Assembly (NCBI RefSeq): GCF_003086895.1
Contig: NZ_CP026004.1
Coordinates: forward strand, 3,802,684-3,866,683
Source: Stenotrophomonas sp. ESTM1D_MKCIP4_1
GTDB lineage: Bacteria; Pseudomonadota; Gammaproteobacteria; Xanthomonadales; Xanthomonadaceae
DNA: 64,000 bases
Direction of reading: 5' to 3'
The translations under genes were made by a program, and so were the position numbers. The notes beneath the pieces are model-generated. The model worked only from the letters and a program-made list of their open reading frames with translations. It ran no database searches and was not told the origin of the DNA. Positions 7,304 through 17,490 of the stretch are shown here, piece after piece; within the stretch, counting starts at the first letter, position 1, and each line of letters opens with the position of its first letter.

Positions 7304-9253
7304 CTAGCGCGCGCTACCCTCCACATACGGGCGCGACTGCAGGATCAGTACCTCATCGCTGACCACGGCCCATTCGATGTCCTGGTCGGCACCGCCCAAG
7401 GCCTGCTTTGTGCGGCCACCAATGCGCGCCAACCGCGCGATCAGTGCATCGGTCAGCACCTGCCGCGAACCGGTGATCGGCACCTCGCGCACGCCGCCAC
7501 CCGCGCGCGCCACCAGCTGCGTGTCTTCGGCCGAACGGCTCAGCACCTGGACTGCCTTCGACCACGACGAGTACATCACCTGCTCGGCCTGGCGCTTGCC
7601 TTCCACCACGCGGATGCCCAGCCCGCGCTTGGCCGAGATGTAGGTGACGTGGCGGCGTGCGGCATCGAAGGGATCGCGGGTGATCATCACCCCGGAGCTG
7701 TCCGACGGTGCAACCACCTGCACCAGCACCGCCATGGCCACCGCATCCTGCGGCAGGCCGGCCGCCGTGCGCGCTTCGTAGGCCTCGAAGTTGTAGACCG
7801 AGGCCCACACCGTCTGCACGGCCTTGGCCACCGCCTCCAGGCGGGTTACGTTGGGCACCGTGGTGTACAGCCCTGCCCCGCTGAAGCCCGGCAGATCCTC
7901 GGAATTGGATGAGCTGCGCACGAAGACCGGCGCACCCTGCAACTGCCCACGCCACTGGTTTTCCAGCGTGCGCAGGAAGGCGGCATCGGCGGACGCGTTC
8001 TCGATCTGCAGACGCAGCGACGCCAGCGCCTCACGGCGCACCGCCGGGTCGCTGTTGAAGCCCGGCCGCTGCTGCAGCTCGCGCAGGCGCTGCGGTATCT
8101 GCAGCCGTTGCTGCATGGCCTGGTAGTGCGAGAACGGAACGCAGAAACCATCGGGCACCCGCGCAGCCGGTGGCAGCACCGCCCGCAGCGTGCCGAGGTT
8201 CGCCGCCTTCACCCCGCAGTAGGTGCTGTCGCGCGCGCGCAGCGCCGCCAGCGGCTTCAGTGCCACCACGCCCAGATCCGGTCGCGGCAGGTTGCGCTGG
8301 ATGGGACGCACCGCGCTGGCCGACGGTGTACGCGCCGGCCGCGCCAGCGGGGTCACCCGGTAGTCGCTGCCGGTCACCTCCAGCGCCACCCAGCGGCCGT
8401 CGTACGGGCCCAGCGTCTTCTGTGCGTCACGCACGTACACGTTGGGAATGCCCCAGCCCTTGGCCAGCAGGTTGACGTGCGAGAGCAGCGTCGACGGTCG
8501 CTGCGTCACCAAGCCAGCCACCGGGGCCAGCGCAATGGGCACTTCATCCAGCACCGGGATGTCGCGTGGCGACAGCGTGGCCAGCTGCGCTTCGCTGCGC
8601 ACGATGCGCAGGCGCCCTTCCGCGCGCCCGGTGTTCAGCGGCAGGAAGCGCTGTTCGCGCAGCAGCGCCTCCTGGCTCACATAGGGCAGCGCCATCCCCC
8701 GGGCCAGCTGCTCGTGCGCGGTGGAATTGGTCTTGAACCGGATCGGATCGGCGAACGATGCGTGCAGCACCTCATCGGCCTGCCGCAGCAGCGGCGCCGT
8801 CAGCCGGTCGCCCTCCCAGAATTCATAGGTGTAGCCGGGCAGATCCCGCTGCCAGGCCATCGTACCGAACAGGAACCGGCGCTGTGGGTCGCGGTACTGC
8901 GCGTTCAACGTCGCCTTGTCCATCGAACGCACCAGCCGCTGCTGGCGCACGAACGCTTCGTGCAGCGCGTGGCGGCGGGTATTGATGTAGTACACCTTGC
9001 CATCCGCCTGCCGGTCGATCACGAAGATCAGGTGCGGCATTTCGAGCGCGGTGCCAGCGTTGTAGACCCGGGCCATCTGCATGAACTGCGCGCGGCTGTC
9101 GATGCGCGAAAGATAGTCCGGGCCCTCGGCCGGCTGCTGTGCAGCGTCGGGGCGGTACTCATACGCCGACGGCTTGCGCGCCGTCTGTGCCAGTGCGGGC
9201 ATGGCGCAGGCCAGCAGCAACAGCAGGGTCGCGCGGTGCCAAAGGGTGTTCAT
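7304..9253 (-). CDS. Secreted PEP-synthase/glucan-dikinase-like enzyme (PPDK_N domain)
   Basis: A 649-residue protein with a clear Sec signal peptide (residues 1-22, ending PALAQ). Residues about 235-300 form a phosphohistidine swivelling-type segment containing LLSHVNLLAKGWGIP (His259). Residues about 350-645 form a PEP/pyruvate-binding ATP-grasp (PPDK_N) domain with VRSSSNSEDLPGFSGAG and a terminal EVLILQSRP. The swivel-then-ATP-grasp order is the reverse of PEP synthase and matches plant glucan water dikinases. Residues 25-235 resemble nothing I know. The family is annotated as PEP/pyruvate-binding domain protein; the acceptor is unknown. ATG 9253 follows the usual start of a signal peptide. 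A DUF2846 lipoprotein lies 98 bp upstream on the same strand. Confidence 0.82.
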   Translation of the reverse strand: MNTLWHRATLLLLLACAMPALAQTARKPSAYEYRPDAAQQPAEGPDYLSRIDSRAQFMQMARVYNAGTALEMPHLIFVIDRQADGKVYYINTRRHALHEAFVRQQRLVRSMDKATLNAQYRDPQRRFLFGTMAWQRDLPGYTYEFWEGDRLTAPLLRQADEVLHASFADPIRFKTNSTAHEQLARGMALPYVSQEALLREQRFLPLNTGRAEGRLRIVRSEAQLATLSPRDIPVLDEVPIALAPVAGLVTQRPSTLLSHVNLLAKGWGIPNVYVRDAQKTLGPYDGRWVALEVTGSDYRVTPLARPARTPSASAVRPIQRNLPRPDLGVVALKPLAALRARDSTYCGVKAANLGTLRAVLPPAARVPDGFCVPFSHYQAMQQRLQIPQRLRELQQRPGFNSDPAVRREALASLRLQIENASADAAFLRTLENQWRGQLQGAPVFVRSSSNSEDLPGFSGAGLYTTVPNVTRLEAVAKAVQTVWASVYNFEAYEARTAAGLPQDAVAMAVLVQVVAPSDSSGVMITRDPFDAARRHVTYISAKRGLGIRVVEGKRQAEQVMYSSWSKAVQVLSRSAEDTQLVARAGGGVREVPITGSRQVLTDALIARLARIGGRTKQALGGADQDIEWAVVSDEVLILQSRPYVEGSAR

Positions 9254-9351
9254 ACGGGATCGGTCCTTGATGCCGGTACGGAAGCAACAGGGTACGCGGT
9301 CCGGCGGCGATGGCCCATCAGCCACCGCCACCGGGGAACGACCCACCTGGT

Positions 9352-9813
9352 TCAGCGCGAGCAGCGCCCGTGCTGGGCCAGGCTCAACTGCGCCACCTGG
9401 CGGCGACCCTCGGCCTCGGGCATCACCGTCAGCTTGGCGCCACCCACAAACACGCCCATCTTGATCGACTGCTCGATGAAGTAATTGCGCCCGGCTTCGG
9501 TGTACAGCTTGACGTCGTTGGGCGAGAACTCCGACTCGGTGGAGATCACGTGCTCCTGGTTGCCCGGCACCAGGGTGTAGAAGAACACCTTGTTGGCCGT
9601 CTCACCCAGGCACTCGCCATCGATGCGCAGATCCTTCTTCAGCGCCTGGCCGACGAACGAGTTGCGGTACACATACACGCCGGCCTTGCCCTCCTCGGGC
9701 ACCGGGAAACTCTTGGCCACGTCCAGCTGGCCCTTGTCCGACATCGGAACACTCGCACAGCCAGACAGCAGGCTGATCGCCGCCGCCATTGCAACCACGT
9801 GCCACTTACCCAT
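9352..9813 (-). CDS. DUF2846 lipoprotein
   Basis: A 153-residue protein with a lipoprotein signal peptide (MGKWHVVAMAAAISLLSGC; lipobox LSGC, acylated Cys19). The mature region follows the DUF2846 pattern: GKAGVYVYRNSFVGQALKKD, an IDG turn, FFYTLVPGNQEHVISTESE and a YFIEQ strand. DUF2846 proteins are small beta-rich periplasmic or outer-membrane lipoproteins without a settled role. It lies 98 bp upstream of the secreted dikinase-like gene on the same strand, so the two may share a transcript. Confidence 0.85.
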   Translation of the reverse strand: MGKWHVVAMAAAISLLSGCASVPMSDKGQLDVAKSFPVPEEGKAGVYVYRNSFVGQALKKDLRIDGECLGETANKVFFYTLVPGNQEHVISTESEFSPNDVKLYTEAGRNYFIEQSIKMGVFVGGAKLTVMPEAEGRRQVAQLSLAQHGRCSR

Positions 9814-10156
9814 CTACCGCCCCCTGTAATGCGTGCAATGCACGCGGAATGAATTCTGGTATCGCACCCGTGTTGAACGGGCGTGGTAAATCGACGCCAC
9901 CTCGGCGCTGCGGCGGTTGCGCAGGCGGGTGGACGGATCGGGAAATCGAGCGTGGCGTGGGCATCCTCCGTGATGCGGGCAGCAGCGTGCGCAGATGGTG
10001 CCATGCCGGAATGGAATGTCGCAATCGGCACGGGAGACCCTGCGCCTGCAAGAACTTGAAGACTTGCAACACTTTCGAACTTTCCAACTTTTCTCATTGG
10101 CGGGCAAAGCCATCCATGCGAAACATGGACCGCCACCGAAAACGGGTGGCACGGGC
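9814..10156. other. Intergenic region, presumed promoter of the structured leader
   Basis: 343 bp without a convincing gene lie upstream of the C4-like leader. The section near 10055-10095 is lower in GC (repeated ACTTG/CTTTC patches), as expected for a promoter, but I cannot fix a -35/-10 pair. A small hairpin (CCACCG ... GGGTGG, about 10132-10149) precedes the structured RNA. Confidence 0.4.
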
Positions 10157-10309
10157 TTGCAATCCCGTTAGTAGCAGTTGTTGGTTACGCTTGTCTGCCG
10201 GCGTCGCCCATCCCTGTGGGTGGCGCCGGCAGGCATTCTGCTCGCGCAGTTATGGCGGGCGGTGCGTGGGGGCCTCGTGCCCGCCGGCTGCTGCTACCCG
10301 GTATTGCAA
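10157..10309 (+). ncRNA. C4-like structured leader RNA (putative)
   Basis: The segment can fold into a closing helix with two internal hairpins. Closing pairs: 10157-10167 with 10299-10309 (10 of 11 pairs) and 10171-10177 with 10291-10297 (7 of 7). Hairpin 1 is 16 continuous pairs with two G-U (10195-10210 with 10217-10232). Hairpin 2 pairs 10254-10260 with 10279-10285. This layout, ahead of a small gene, resembles the phage P1/P7 C4 antisense RNA class that is widespread in proteobacteria. Assignment to that class is from memory of its architecture, not a covariance search. The frame of the downstream gene is also open through the whole structure. Confidence 0.5.
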
Positions 10310-10378
10310 CCACGCACCGTCCGCCACCCTCGCTGTCAAGCCGGGTGGCTTCTTTGCCGCATGCAGAAGGAAGCCGAC

Positions 10379-10780
10379 ATGAGCACCACGCGTTACCCGT
10401 ATCTGTTCGCCACACTGGGCGAGGCCGCCAACGCGCTGCCCGATGAACTCGCCCAGCCGCTGGAAACCACCCTTGCTGCCCAGCAGACCGATGATGGCAT
10501 CACCCTGCTGGGTAGCCTGCGGCGCATCCGCCAGGTGGAAGCCGCCGATGGCCAGCCTTTGCAGCGCAACGGACGCAGCGCGGGGCAATGCATGGCGCTG
10601 GCGCGCATCAACCGGGCCAACGCTGGGCTGACCGTCCTGCTGGAACTGCTGCACGCCAGCGAGCGCGTCCGCGTGGATGGCGACGACGCTCAGCAGATCG
10701 GCAACGACGTGCGCGAAGGCCTGCTGCTGGCCTGCCGCGGGTTGTCCGAATATGTGGATGTGCAGGTGCACGCTGCCTGA
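10379..10780 (+). CDS. Small protein of unknown function behind a structured leader
   Basis: A 133-residue soluble, mostly helical acidic protein (starts MSTTRYPYLFATLGEA; segment LLGSLRRIRQVEAADGQPLQ; C-terminal helix IGNDVREGLLLACRGL). The ATG at 10379 has AAGGAAG about 5-11 nt upstream. No catalytic motif, membrane segment or signal peptide is visible, and I do not recognise the family. The frame is open without a stop back to about 10178, through the structured RNA, so a longer product or readthrough control is formally possible, but codon use there is dictated by the palindromes. It is convergent with glmS. Confidence 0.7.
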   Translation: MSTTRYPYLFATLGEAANALPDELAQPLETTLAAQQTDDGITLLGSLRRIRQVEAADGQPLQRNGRSAGQCMALARINRANAGLTVLLELLHASERVRVDGDDAQQIGNDVREGLLLACRGLSEYVDVQVHAA

Positions 10781-10788
10781 GGCCGTTC

Positions 10789-10853
10789 CGCCGGGCATGG
10801 CCCGGCGCTACCGATGTTTACGGTGTCCTGGTAGCGCCGGGCCATGCCCGGCG
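10789..10853. repeat. SMAG-type GTAG palindrome, inverted pair
   Basis: Two copies of a 23-bp palindrome (GTAGCGCCGGGC ... GCCCGGCG) face each other at 10789-10811 and 10831-10853. The GTAG end and internal palindrome match the SMAG repeats of Stenotrophomonas. It sits between the convergent small-protein gene and glmS and can serve as a bidirectional terminator. Confidence 0.85.
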
Positions 10854-10872
10854 ACCATCAGCCAAAGCGGCC

Positions 10873-12711
<1,839 letters not shown>

Positions 12712-12788
12712 GTCGCGCTTTTCCTTGAAGACGGTCGCCGCATTCTAGCGTGGGTGTCCACGCCGTCCCTCCTGTCCGCTTAATGAAA

Positions 12789-12822
12789 GTGTCCGCCGCG
12801 GTGTCCGCGGACACCCGGACAC
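12789..12822 (+). promoter_or_regulatory. Palindromic upstream activating site
   Basis: A perfect 14-bp palindrome GTGTCCGCGGACAC (12801-12814) is flanked by a further half-site on each side (GTGTCCG at 12789-12795 and CGGACAC at 12816-12822). Its position 45-80 bp upstream of the sigma-54 -24 element suits binding of a NtrC-type activator. The sigma-54 response regulator encoded in the same operon is the natural candidate (inference). Confidence 0.7.
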
Positions 12823-12865
12823 AGGGCACCATAACGCAAGCCATTGAAATTGCGTGAAATAAAGT

Positions 12866-12881
12866 TGGCACGGAGCGTGCT
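12866..12881 (+). promoter_or_regulatory. Sigma-54 (RpoN) promoter of the ABC/two-component operon
   Basis: TGGCACGGAGCGTGCT matches the -24/-12 consensus TGGCACG-N4-TTGCW with invariant GG and GC at the right spacing and only the first T of TTGC replaced. Transcription would start near 12892, 23 bp before the adaptor gene. Confidence 0.8.
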
Positions 12882-12914
12882 TTATCTCTGGCACCACCGA
12901 CAGGCACGCTCCCG

Positions 12915-14192
12915 ATGATCCGCGACACCTCTGCACAGGACCAGATCGTTTCCGCCCCCTCCGCCAGCGCCCCCCGTGCGGCCTGGCACCGCTACCGCTG
13001 GCCGGCGCTGGGCGCGGTCGCACTGCTGGCCGCCATTGGCTGGGCCGTGCACGCCTGGTCCAACGCCAGCCGCTCCTTCGACAGCAGCCGGGTGCGCATC
13101 GCCGAAGTGCAGCGCGGCGACCTGGTGCGCGACATCGCCGCCGATGGCCGCGTCATCGCCGCCAACAGTCCCACCCTGTACGCCATCTCCGCAGGTACGG
13201 TGGACCTGAAGGTGGTGGCCGGCGATGTGGTGAAGAAGGGCCAGGAGCTGGCCATCATCGACAGCCCGGAACTGCGCAGCAAGCTGGCCCAGGAACAGGC
13301 CACCCTGGCCGGCCTGGAAGCCGAAGCCAGCCGCGCTGCCCTGGATGCCACCCTGGCCCGCGCCAAGTCGCGCAAGGAAACCGACCAGGCCAGCATTGAA
13401 CGGCAGGCCGCCGACCGCGACCTGCAGCGCTACCAGCGCGGCTATGACGGCGGTGCGGTGCCGCAGATCGACCTGGCCAAAGCCCAGGACAGCCTGAAGA
13501 AGGCCGACATCACCCTGGCCAATGCCACCACCGATGCCCGCCTGCAGAGCCAGGGCGCCGATCTGGATGCACGCAACAAGCGCCTGCTGGCCGACCGCCA
13601 GAAGGCGGTGGTGACCGAAGTGCAGCGCCAGGTGGATGCACTGACCCTGCGTGCGCCGTTCGATGGCCAGGTGGGCCAGGTGCAGGCCACCCAGGCCACC
13701 AACCTGGTGGCCAACGCGCCGGTGCTGGGCGTGGTCGACCTGTCCAAGTTCGAGGTGGAGATCAAGGTGCCCGAGAGCTTTGCCCGCGACCTGGCCATCG
13801 GCATGCCGGCGCAGCTGACCGGCGGCAACGGCAAGCCGTTCCCGGGCGAGATCAGCGCGGTGTCGCCGGAAGTGGTCAACGGTGAGGTGAACGCCCGCGT
13901 GCGCTTTGCCGCCGCGCAGCCCGAAGGCCTGCGCCAGAGCCAGCGCATGTCGGTGCGCGTGCTGCTGGATACGCGCAGGGACGTGATGAAGGTCGAGCGT
14001 GGCCCGTTCGTGGAACAGGGCAACGGCGTGGCCTATGTGATGGACGGCCGCACTGCGGTGCGCCGGCCGGTGGAACTGGGCGTCAGCAGCCTGGGCGAAG
14101 TGGAAATCAAGTCGGGTGTGCAGCCGGGCGACCGCATCGTGGTCTCCGGCAGCGACCTGTTCAAGGACGCCGAACGCGTCTCCGTCAACTGA
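12915..14192 (+). CDS. Efflux periplasmic adaptor subunit (HlyD/MFP family)
   Basis: A 425-residue membrane-fusion protein. A cytoplasmic start of about 30 residues leads into one membrane helix (WPALGAVALLAAIGWAVHAW). Then come a lipoyl-type half (AGTVDLKVVAGDVVKKGQEL), a long alpha-helical hairpin (SKLAQEQATLAGLEAEASRAA to VTEVQRQVD), the second lipoyl half (LRAPFDGQVGQVQ) and beta-barrel and membrane-proximal domains ending in GVQPGDRIVVSGSDLFKDAERV. It links inner-membrane permeases to an outer-membrane exit duct. First gene of the operon, just after the sigma-54 promoter; the ATPase gene starts 24 bp downstream. No outer-membrane factor gene is nearby, so a shared TolC is likely. Confidence 0.92.
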   Translation: MIRDTSAQDQIVSAPSASAPRAAWHRYRWPALGAVALLAAIGWAVHAWSNASRSFDSSRVRIAEVQRGDLVRDIAADGRVIAANSPTLYAISAGTVDLKVVAGDVVKKGQELAIIDSPELRSKLAQEQATLAGLEAEASRAALDATLARAKSRKETDQASIERQAADRDLQRYQRGYDGGAVPQIDLAKAQDSLKKADITLANATTDARLQSQGADLDARNKRLLADRQKAVVTEVQRQVDALTLRAPFDGQVGQVQATQATNLVANAPVLGVVDLSKFEVEIKVPESFARDLAIGMPAQLTGGNGKPFPGEISAVSPEVVNGEVNARVRFAAAQPEGLRQSQRMSVRVLLDTRRDVMKVERGPFVEQGNGVAYVMDGRTAVRRPVELGVSSLGEVEIKSGVQPGDRIVVSGSDLFKDAERVSVN

Positions 14193-14216
14193 TACATCCT
14201 GGAGAGAGGACACCCC

Positions 14217-14939
14217 ATGTACATGCTTGAAATGCGTTCGGTCGCCAAGGTCTTCCGTACCGAACAGGTGGAAACCCACGCACTGCGCTCGCTGGAACTG
14301 CAGGTGAAGGAAGGCGAGTTCGTGGCCGTCACCGGCCCGTCGGGCTCGGGCAAGACCACCTTCCTCAACATCGCAGGCCTGCTGGAAACCTTCACCAGCG
14401 GCACCTACATGCTCGACGGCCAGGACGTCAGCACGCTGGGCGACGATGCGCGCAGCCGCCTGCGCAACCAGAAGATCGGTTTCATCTTCCAGGGCTTCAA
14501 CCTGATTCCCGACCTGAACCTGTTCGACAACGTGGACGTGCCGCTGCGCTACCGCAAGATGAGCGCCGGCGAACGCCGCGAGCGCATCGAGAAGGCACTG
14601 ACCCAGGTGGGCCTGGGCTCGCGCATGAAGCACTACCCCAACGAACTGTCCGGCGGCCAGCAGCAGCGCGCCGCCATCGCCCGCGCCCTGGCCGGCAGCC
14701 CGCGCCTGCTGCTGGCCGACGAACCGACCGGCAACCTGGACACACAGATGGCGCGTGGCGTGATGGAACTGCTGGAAGAGATCAACGCGGCCGGCACCAC
14801 CATCGTCATGGTCACCCATGACCCGGAACTGGCCGCGCGTGCGCAGCGCAACGTGCACATCGTCGATGGCCAGGTGACCGACCTGGTGCGTGAGCCGGTG
14901 CTGGCCACGCCGCGCCGCATCGTTGCCGTGAACGAGTGA
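14217..14939 (+). CDS. ABC transporter ATP-binding protein (MacB/LolD type)
   Basis: A 240-residue cytoplasmic ATPase with Walker A GPSGSGKTT near residue 40, Q-loop FQGFNLIPDLNL, signature LSGGQQQR, Walker B LLLADEPTGNLD and an H-loop VTHDPE. The pattern, including the LNIAGLLE and GFNLIPDL stretches, is that of the MacB/LolD/FtsE class, which drives mechanotransmission rather than substrate transport through the membrane. AGAGGA lies 6 nt before the ATG at 14217; an ATG two codons later is an alternative. The permease gene begins 10 bp after the stop, so the genes are co-transcribed. Confidence 0.95.
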   Translation: MYMLEMRSVAKVFRTEQVETHALRSLELQVKEGEFVAVTGPSGSGKTTFLNIAGLLETFTSGTYMLDGQDVSTLGDDARSRLRNQKIGFIFQGFNLIPDLNLFDNVDVPLRYRKMSAGERRERIEKALTQVGLGSRMKHYPNELSGGQQQRAAIARALAGSPRLLLADEPTGNLDTQMARGVMELLEEINAAGTTIVMVTHDPELAARAQRNVHIVDGQVTDLVREPVLATPRRIVAVNE

Positions 14940-14949
14940 GGGCCTGACC

Positions 14950-16251
14950 ATGTTTGCCTACTACGCCCGACTGGCGGCGCGCAGTTTCCTCCGCAACAAG
15001 GTGCTGACCGCACTGATGGTGGTGGCCATCGCGCTGGGCATCGGCGCCTCGATGACCACCCTGACCGTCTTCCACGTGCTTTCCGGCGATCCGATTCCGG
15101 ACAAGAGCGATCGCCTGTTCTACGTACAGCTGGACCCGGGCCCCCGCGGTGGCTACGTGCCCGGCGAGGAACCCAATTCGCAGATGACCCGCTTCGATGG
15201 CGAGGCCCTGCTGCGCGAGGCCAAGGCCGAACGCCAGGCGCTGATGAGCGGCGGCGGCGGCACCATCGAGCCGGACGCAAGCACCCTGCAGCCGTTCACG
15301 ATCGATACCCGCTGGACCTCGGCCGATTTCTTCCCGATGTTCAACGTGCCGATGCAGTACGGCCGCCCGTGGACCCGCCAGGATGACGAGGGCCGCGCGC
15401 GCGTGGTGGTCATTTCCAAGGCACTGAACGACAAGCTGTACCAGGGCGGCAACAGCGTGGGCAAGGACATCCGCATGGATGGCCAGAGCTTCCGCATTGT
15501 CGGCGTAATGAAGGAATGGAACCCGGAACCGCAGTTCTTCGACCTGACCACCGGCAGCTACGGCAAGGATGAGGATCTGCTGCTGCCGGTCACCACCTCG
15601 TTCGACATGAAGCTGGGCAGCAACGGCAACATGAACTGCTTCGGCGAGAACCCGGACCGTGACAGCTATTCGTTGAACGCGCCGTGCACCTGGCTGCAGT
15701 ACTGGGTCGAGGTGGATCCGGCCAAGGCCGATGACTTCCGCCGCTACCTGGAAAACTATTCCAGCCAGCAGCGCGAGGCCGGCCGCTTCGAGCGCCCGCC
15801 GAATGTGCGCCTGCGCAACGTGATGGAGTGGCTGGACTTCAACGGTGCCGTGCCCAGCGATGTGCGCCTGCAGCTGTGGCTGGCACTGGGCTTCCTGGGC
15901 GTGTGCCTGGTGAATACGGTGGGCCTGCTGCTGGCCAAGTTCCTGCGCCGCAGCGGTGAGATCGGCGTGCGCCGTGCGCTGGGTGCCAGCCGTGGCCAGA
16001 TCTTCCTGCAGTGCCTGGTGGAAGCCGGTGCGGTGGGCGTGGTCGGCGGCGTACTCGGTATCGGCGTGGCGTTGCTGGGCCTGTTCGCCGTGCGCCAGCA
16101 GCCGGTGGACTACGCCAAGCTGGCCCACCTGGACGGCAGCATGCTGCTGCTGGCCATCGGCCTGACCCTGTTTGCCAGCATTGCCGCTGGTTTCCTGCCG
16201 GCCTGGCGCGCGATGCAGGTCACCCCGGCCATCCAGCTCAAGTCGCAGTAA
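14950..16251 (+). CDS. ABC transporter permease, MacB-type (first of two)
   Basis: A 433-residue permease with the MacB layout: one N-terminal helix (VLTALMVVAIALGIGASMTTL), a large periplasmic core domain (residues about 45-300) and three C-terminal helices in a FtsX domain, with the typical GEIGVRRALGASRGQIF motif between them. The periplasmic domain contains two Cys residues (NCFGENPD and APCTW), possibly a disulfide. It pairs with the next gene as a heterodimeric permease. With the adaptor and ATPase it forms a tripartite-type complex; the exported or sensed substrate is unknown. Confidence 0.93.
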   Translation: MFAYYARLAARSFLRNKVLTALMVVAIALGIGASMTTLTVFHVLSGDPIPDKSDRLFYVQLDPGPRGGYVPGEEPNSQMTRFDGEALLREAKAERQALMSGGGGTIEPDASTLQPFTIDTRWTSADFFPMFNVPMQYGRPWTRQDDEGRARVVVISKALNDKLYQGGNSVGKDIRMDGQSFRIVGVMKEWNPEPQFFDLTTGSYGKDEDLLLPVTTSFDMKLGSNGNMNCFGENPDRDSYSLNAPCTWLQYWVEVDPAKADDFRRYLENYSSQQREAGRFERPPNVRLRNVMEWLDFNGAVPSDVRLQLWLALGFLGVCLVNTVGLLLAKFLRRSGEIGVRRALGASRGQIFLQCLVEAGAVGVVGGVLGIGVALLGLFAVRQQPVDYAKLAHLDGSMLLLAIGLTLFASIAAGFLPAWRAMQVTPAIQLKSQ

Positions 16252-16271
16252 GTACCGGAACGAGGACTCCC

Positions 16272-17489
16272 ATGGACATCCGCCCCATCCTCAGCACCCT
16301 GCGCCGGCACAAGACCGCCGCCGCATTGATCGTGCTGGAAGTCGCCCTGACCTGCGCCATCGTCTGCAACGCGCTGTTCCTGGTCAGCCAGCGCGTGGAA
16401 AAGATCAGCATGCCCAGCGGCATCGCCGAAAACGAACTGGTGATGGTCCGCGTCAGCGGCATCGGCAAGCAGACCAATGGCATGGCCCGCACCCGCGAGG
16501 ACCTGGCCTCGCTGCGCGCCATTCCCGGTGTCACCAGCGCCACCATCATCAACCAGCTGCCGTTCCGTGGCGGCTCGTCCAGCAGCAGCATCCAGCGCCA
16601 GCAGGACCAGGAACGGCCGACCACTGAAGCATCGATGTACACGATGTCCGAGGATGGCATCCGCACGATGGGCATCAATGTGATCGCCGGGCGTGACTTC
16701 CGGCCTGACGAATACATGGACTATGCCGTCGTCTCCAAGGCGGGCTCCACGGACCAGGCCGTGCCGGTGATCTTCAGCCAGGCCACGGCCGCGAAGATGG
16801 AGCCCGATGGCAGCGCGCTGGGCAAGACCTACTACATGGGCAAGCAGCCGCTGCACGTCATCGGCATCGTCGACACGCTCACCACGCCCACCGGCTGGGA
16901 TGACAACTGGAACGAGTCGATGCTGTTGCCGCTGCGCCGTGGCTTCGACGAAGGCGGCACCTACATGCTGCGTACCGCCCCGGAGCGCCGCGATGAAGTG
17001 CTCAAGGCCGCCGTGGCCGCACTGGAGCGCAACGATGCCAACCGCCTGATGCGCGACAAGAAGACCTACGAGGACCAGCGCAACGACTACTTCAAGAACG
17101 ACCGCGCCATGGTCGGCCTGCTGGTGACGGTGTGCATCGCGCTGCTGGTGGTCACCGCGCTGGGCATCATCGGCCTGGCCAGCTTCTGGGTGCAGCAGCG
17201 CAGCAAGCAGATCGGCATCCGCCGTGCACTGGGTGCCACCCGTGGGCAGATCCTGCGCTACTTCCAGACCGAGAACTTCCTGCTGGCCACACTGGGCATC
17301 GTGCTGGGCATGCTGGCTGCGTATGCGATCAACCTGGCGCTGATGAACATGTACGAGCTGCCGCGCATGCCGCTGCTGTACCTGCCGCTGGGCGCGGTGC
17401 TGCTGTGGGTGCTGGGCCAGATTGCCGTGTTCGGCCCGGCGCGGCGCGCCGCCGCCGTGCCGCCCGCCGTCGCCACGCGGGGGGCCTGA
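16272..17489 (+). CDS. ABC transporter permease, MacB-type (second of two)
   Basis: A 405-residue partner permease with the same topology as the preceding gene: helix 1 (AAALIVLEVALTCAIVCNALF), periplasmic MacB core, and a C-terminal FtsX domain with KQIGIRRALGATRGQILRYF between helices. The two permeases share the IGxRRALGA(S/T)RGQI signature but are otherwise diverged, as expected for a heterodimer. The start ATG at 16272 lies 20 bp after the previous stop. The C-terminus ends in AVPPAVATRGA, one base before the start of the PDZ gene. Confidence 0.92.
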   Translation: MDIRPILSTLRRHKTAAALIVLEVALTCAIVCNALFLVSQRVEKISMPSGIAENELVMVRVSGIGKQTNGMARTREDLASLRAIPGVTSATIINQLPFRGGSSSSSIQRQQDQERPTTEASMYTMSEDGIRTMGINVIAGRDFRPDEYMDYAVVSKAGSTDQAVPVIFSQATAAKMEPDGSALGKTYYMGKQPLHVIGIVDTLTTPTGWDDNWNESMLLPLRRGFDEGGTYMLRTAPERRDEVLKAAVAALERNDANRLMRDKKTYEDQRNDYFKNDRAMVGLLVTVCIALLVVTALGIIGLASFWVQQRSKQIGIRRALGATRGQILRYFQTENFLLATLGIVLGMLAAYAINLALMNMYELPRMPLLYLPLGAVLLWVLGQIAVFGPARRAAAVPPAVATRGA

Positions 17490-17490
17490 C

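Noticed and set aside
12712..12914. glmS ribozyme upstream of glmS
   Set aside because: This ribozyme is a Firmicutes feature. The interval is accounted for by the divergent sigma-54 promoter and its palindromic site, and I see no pseudoknot core.
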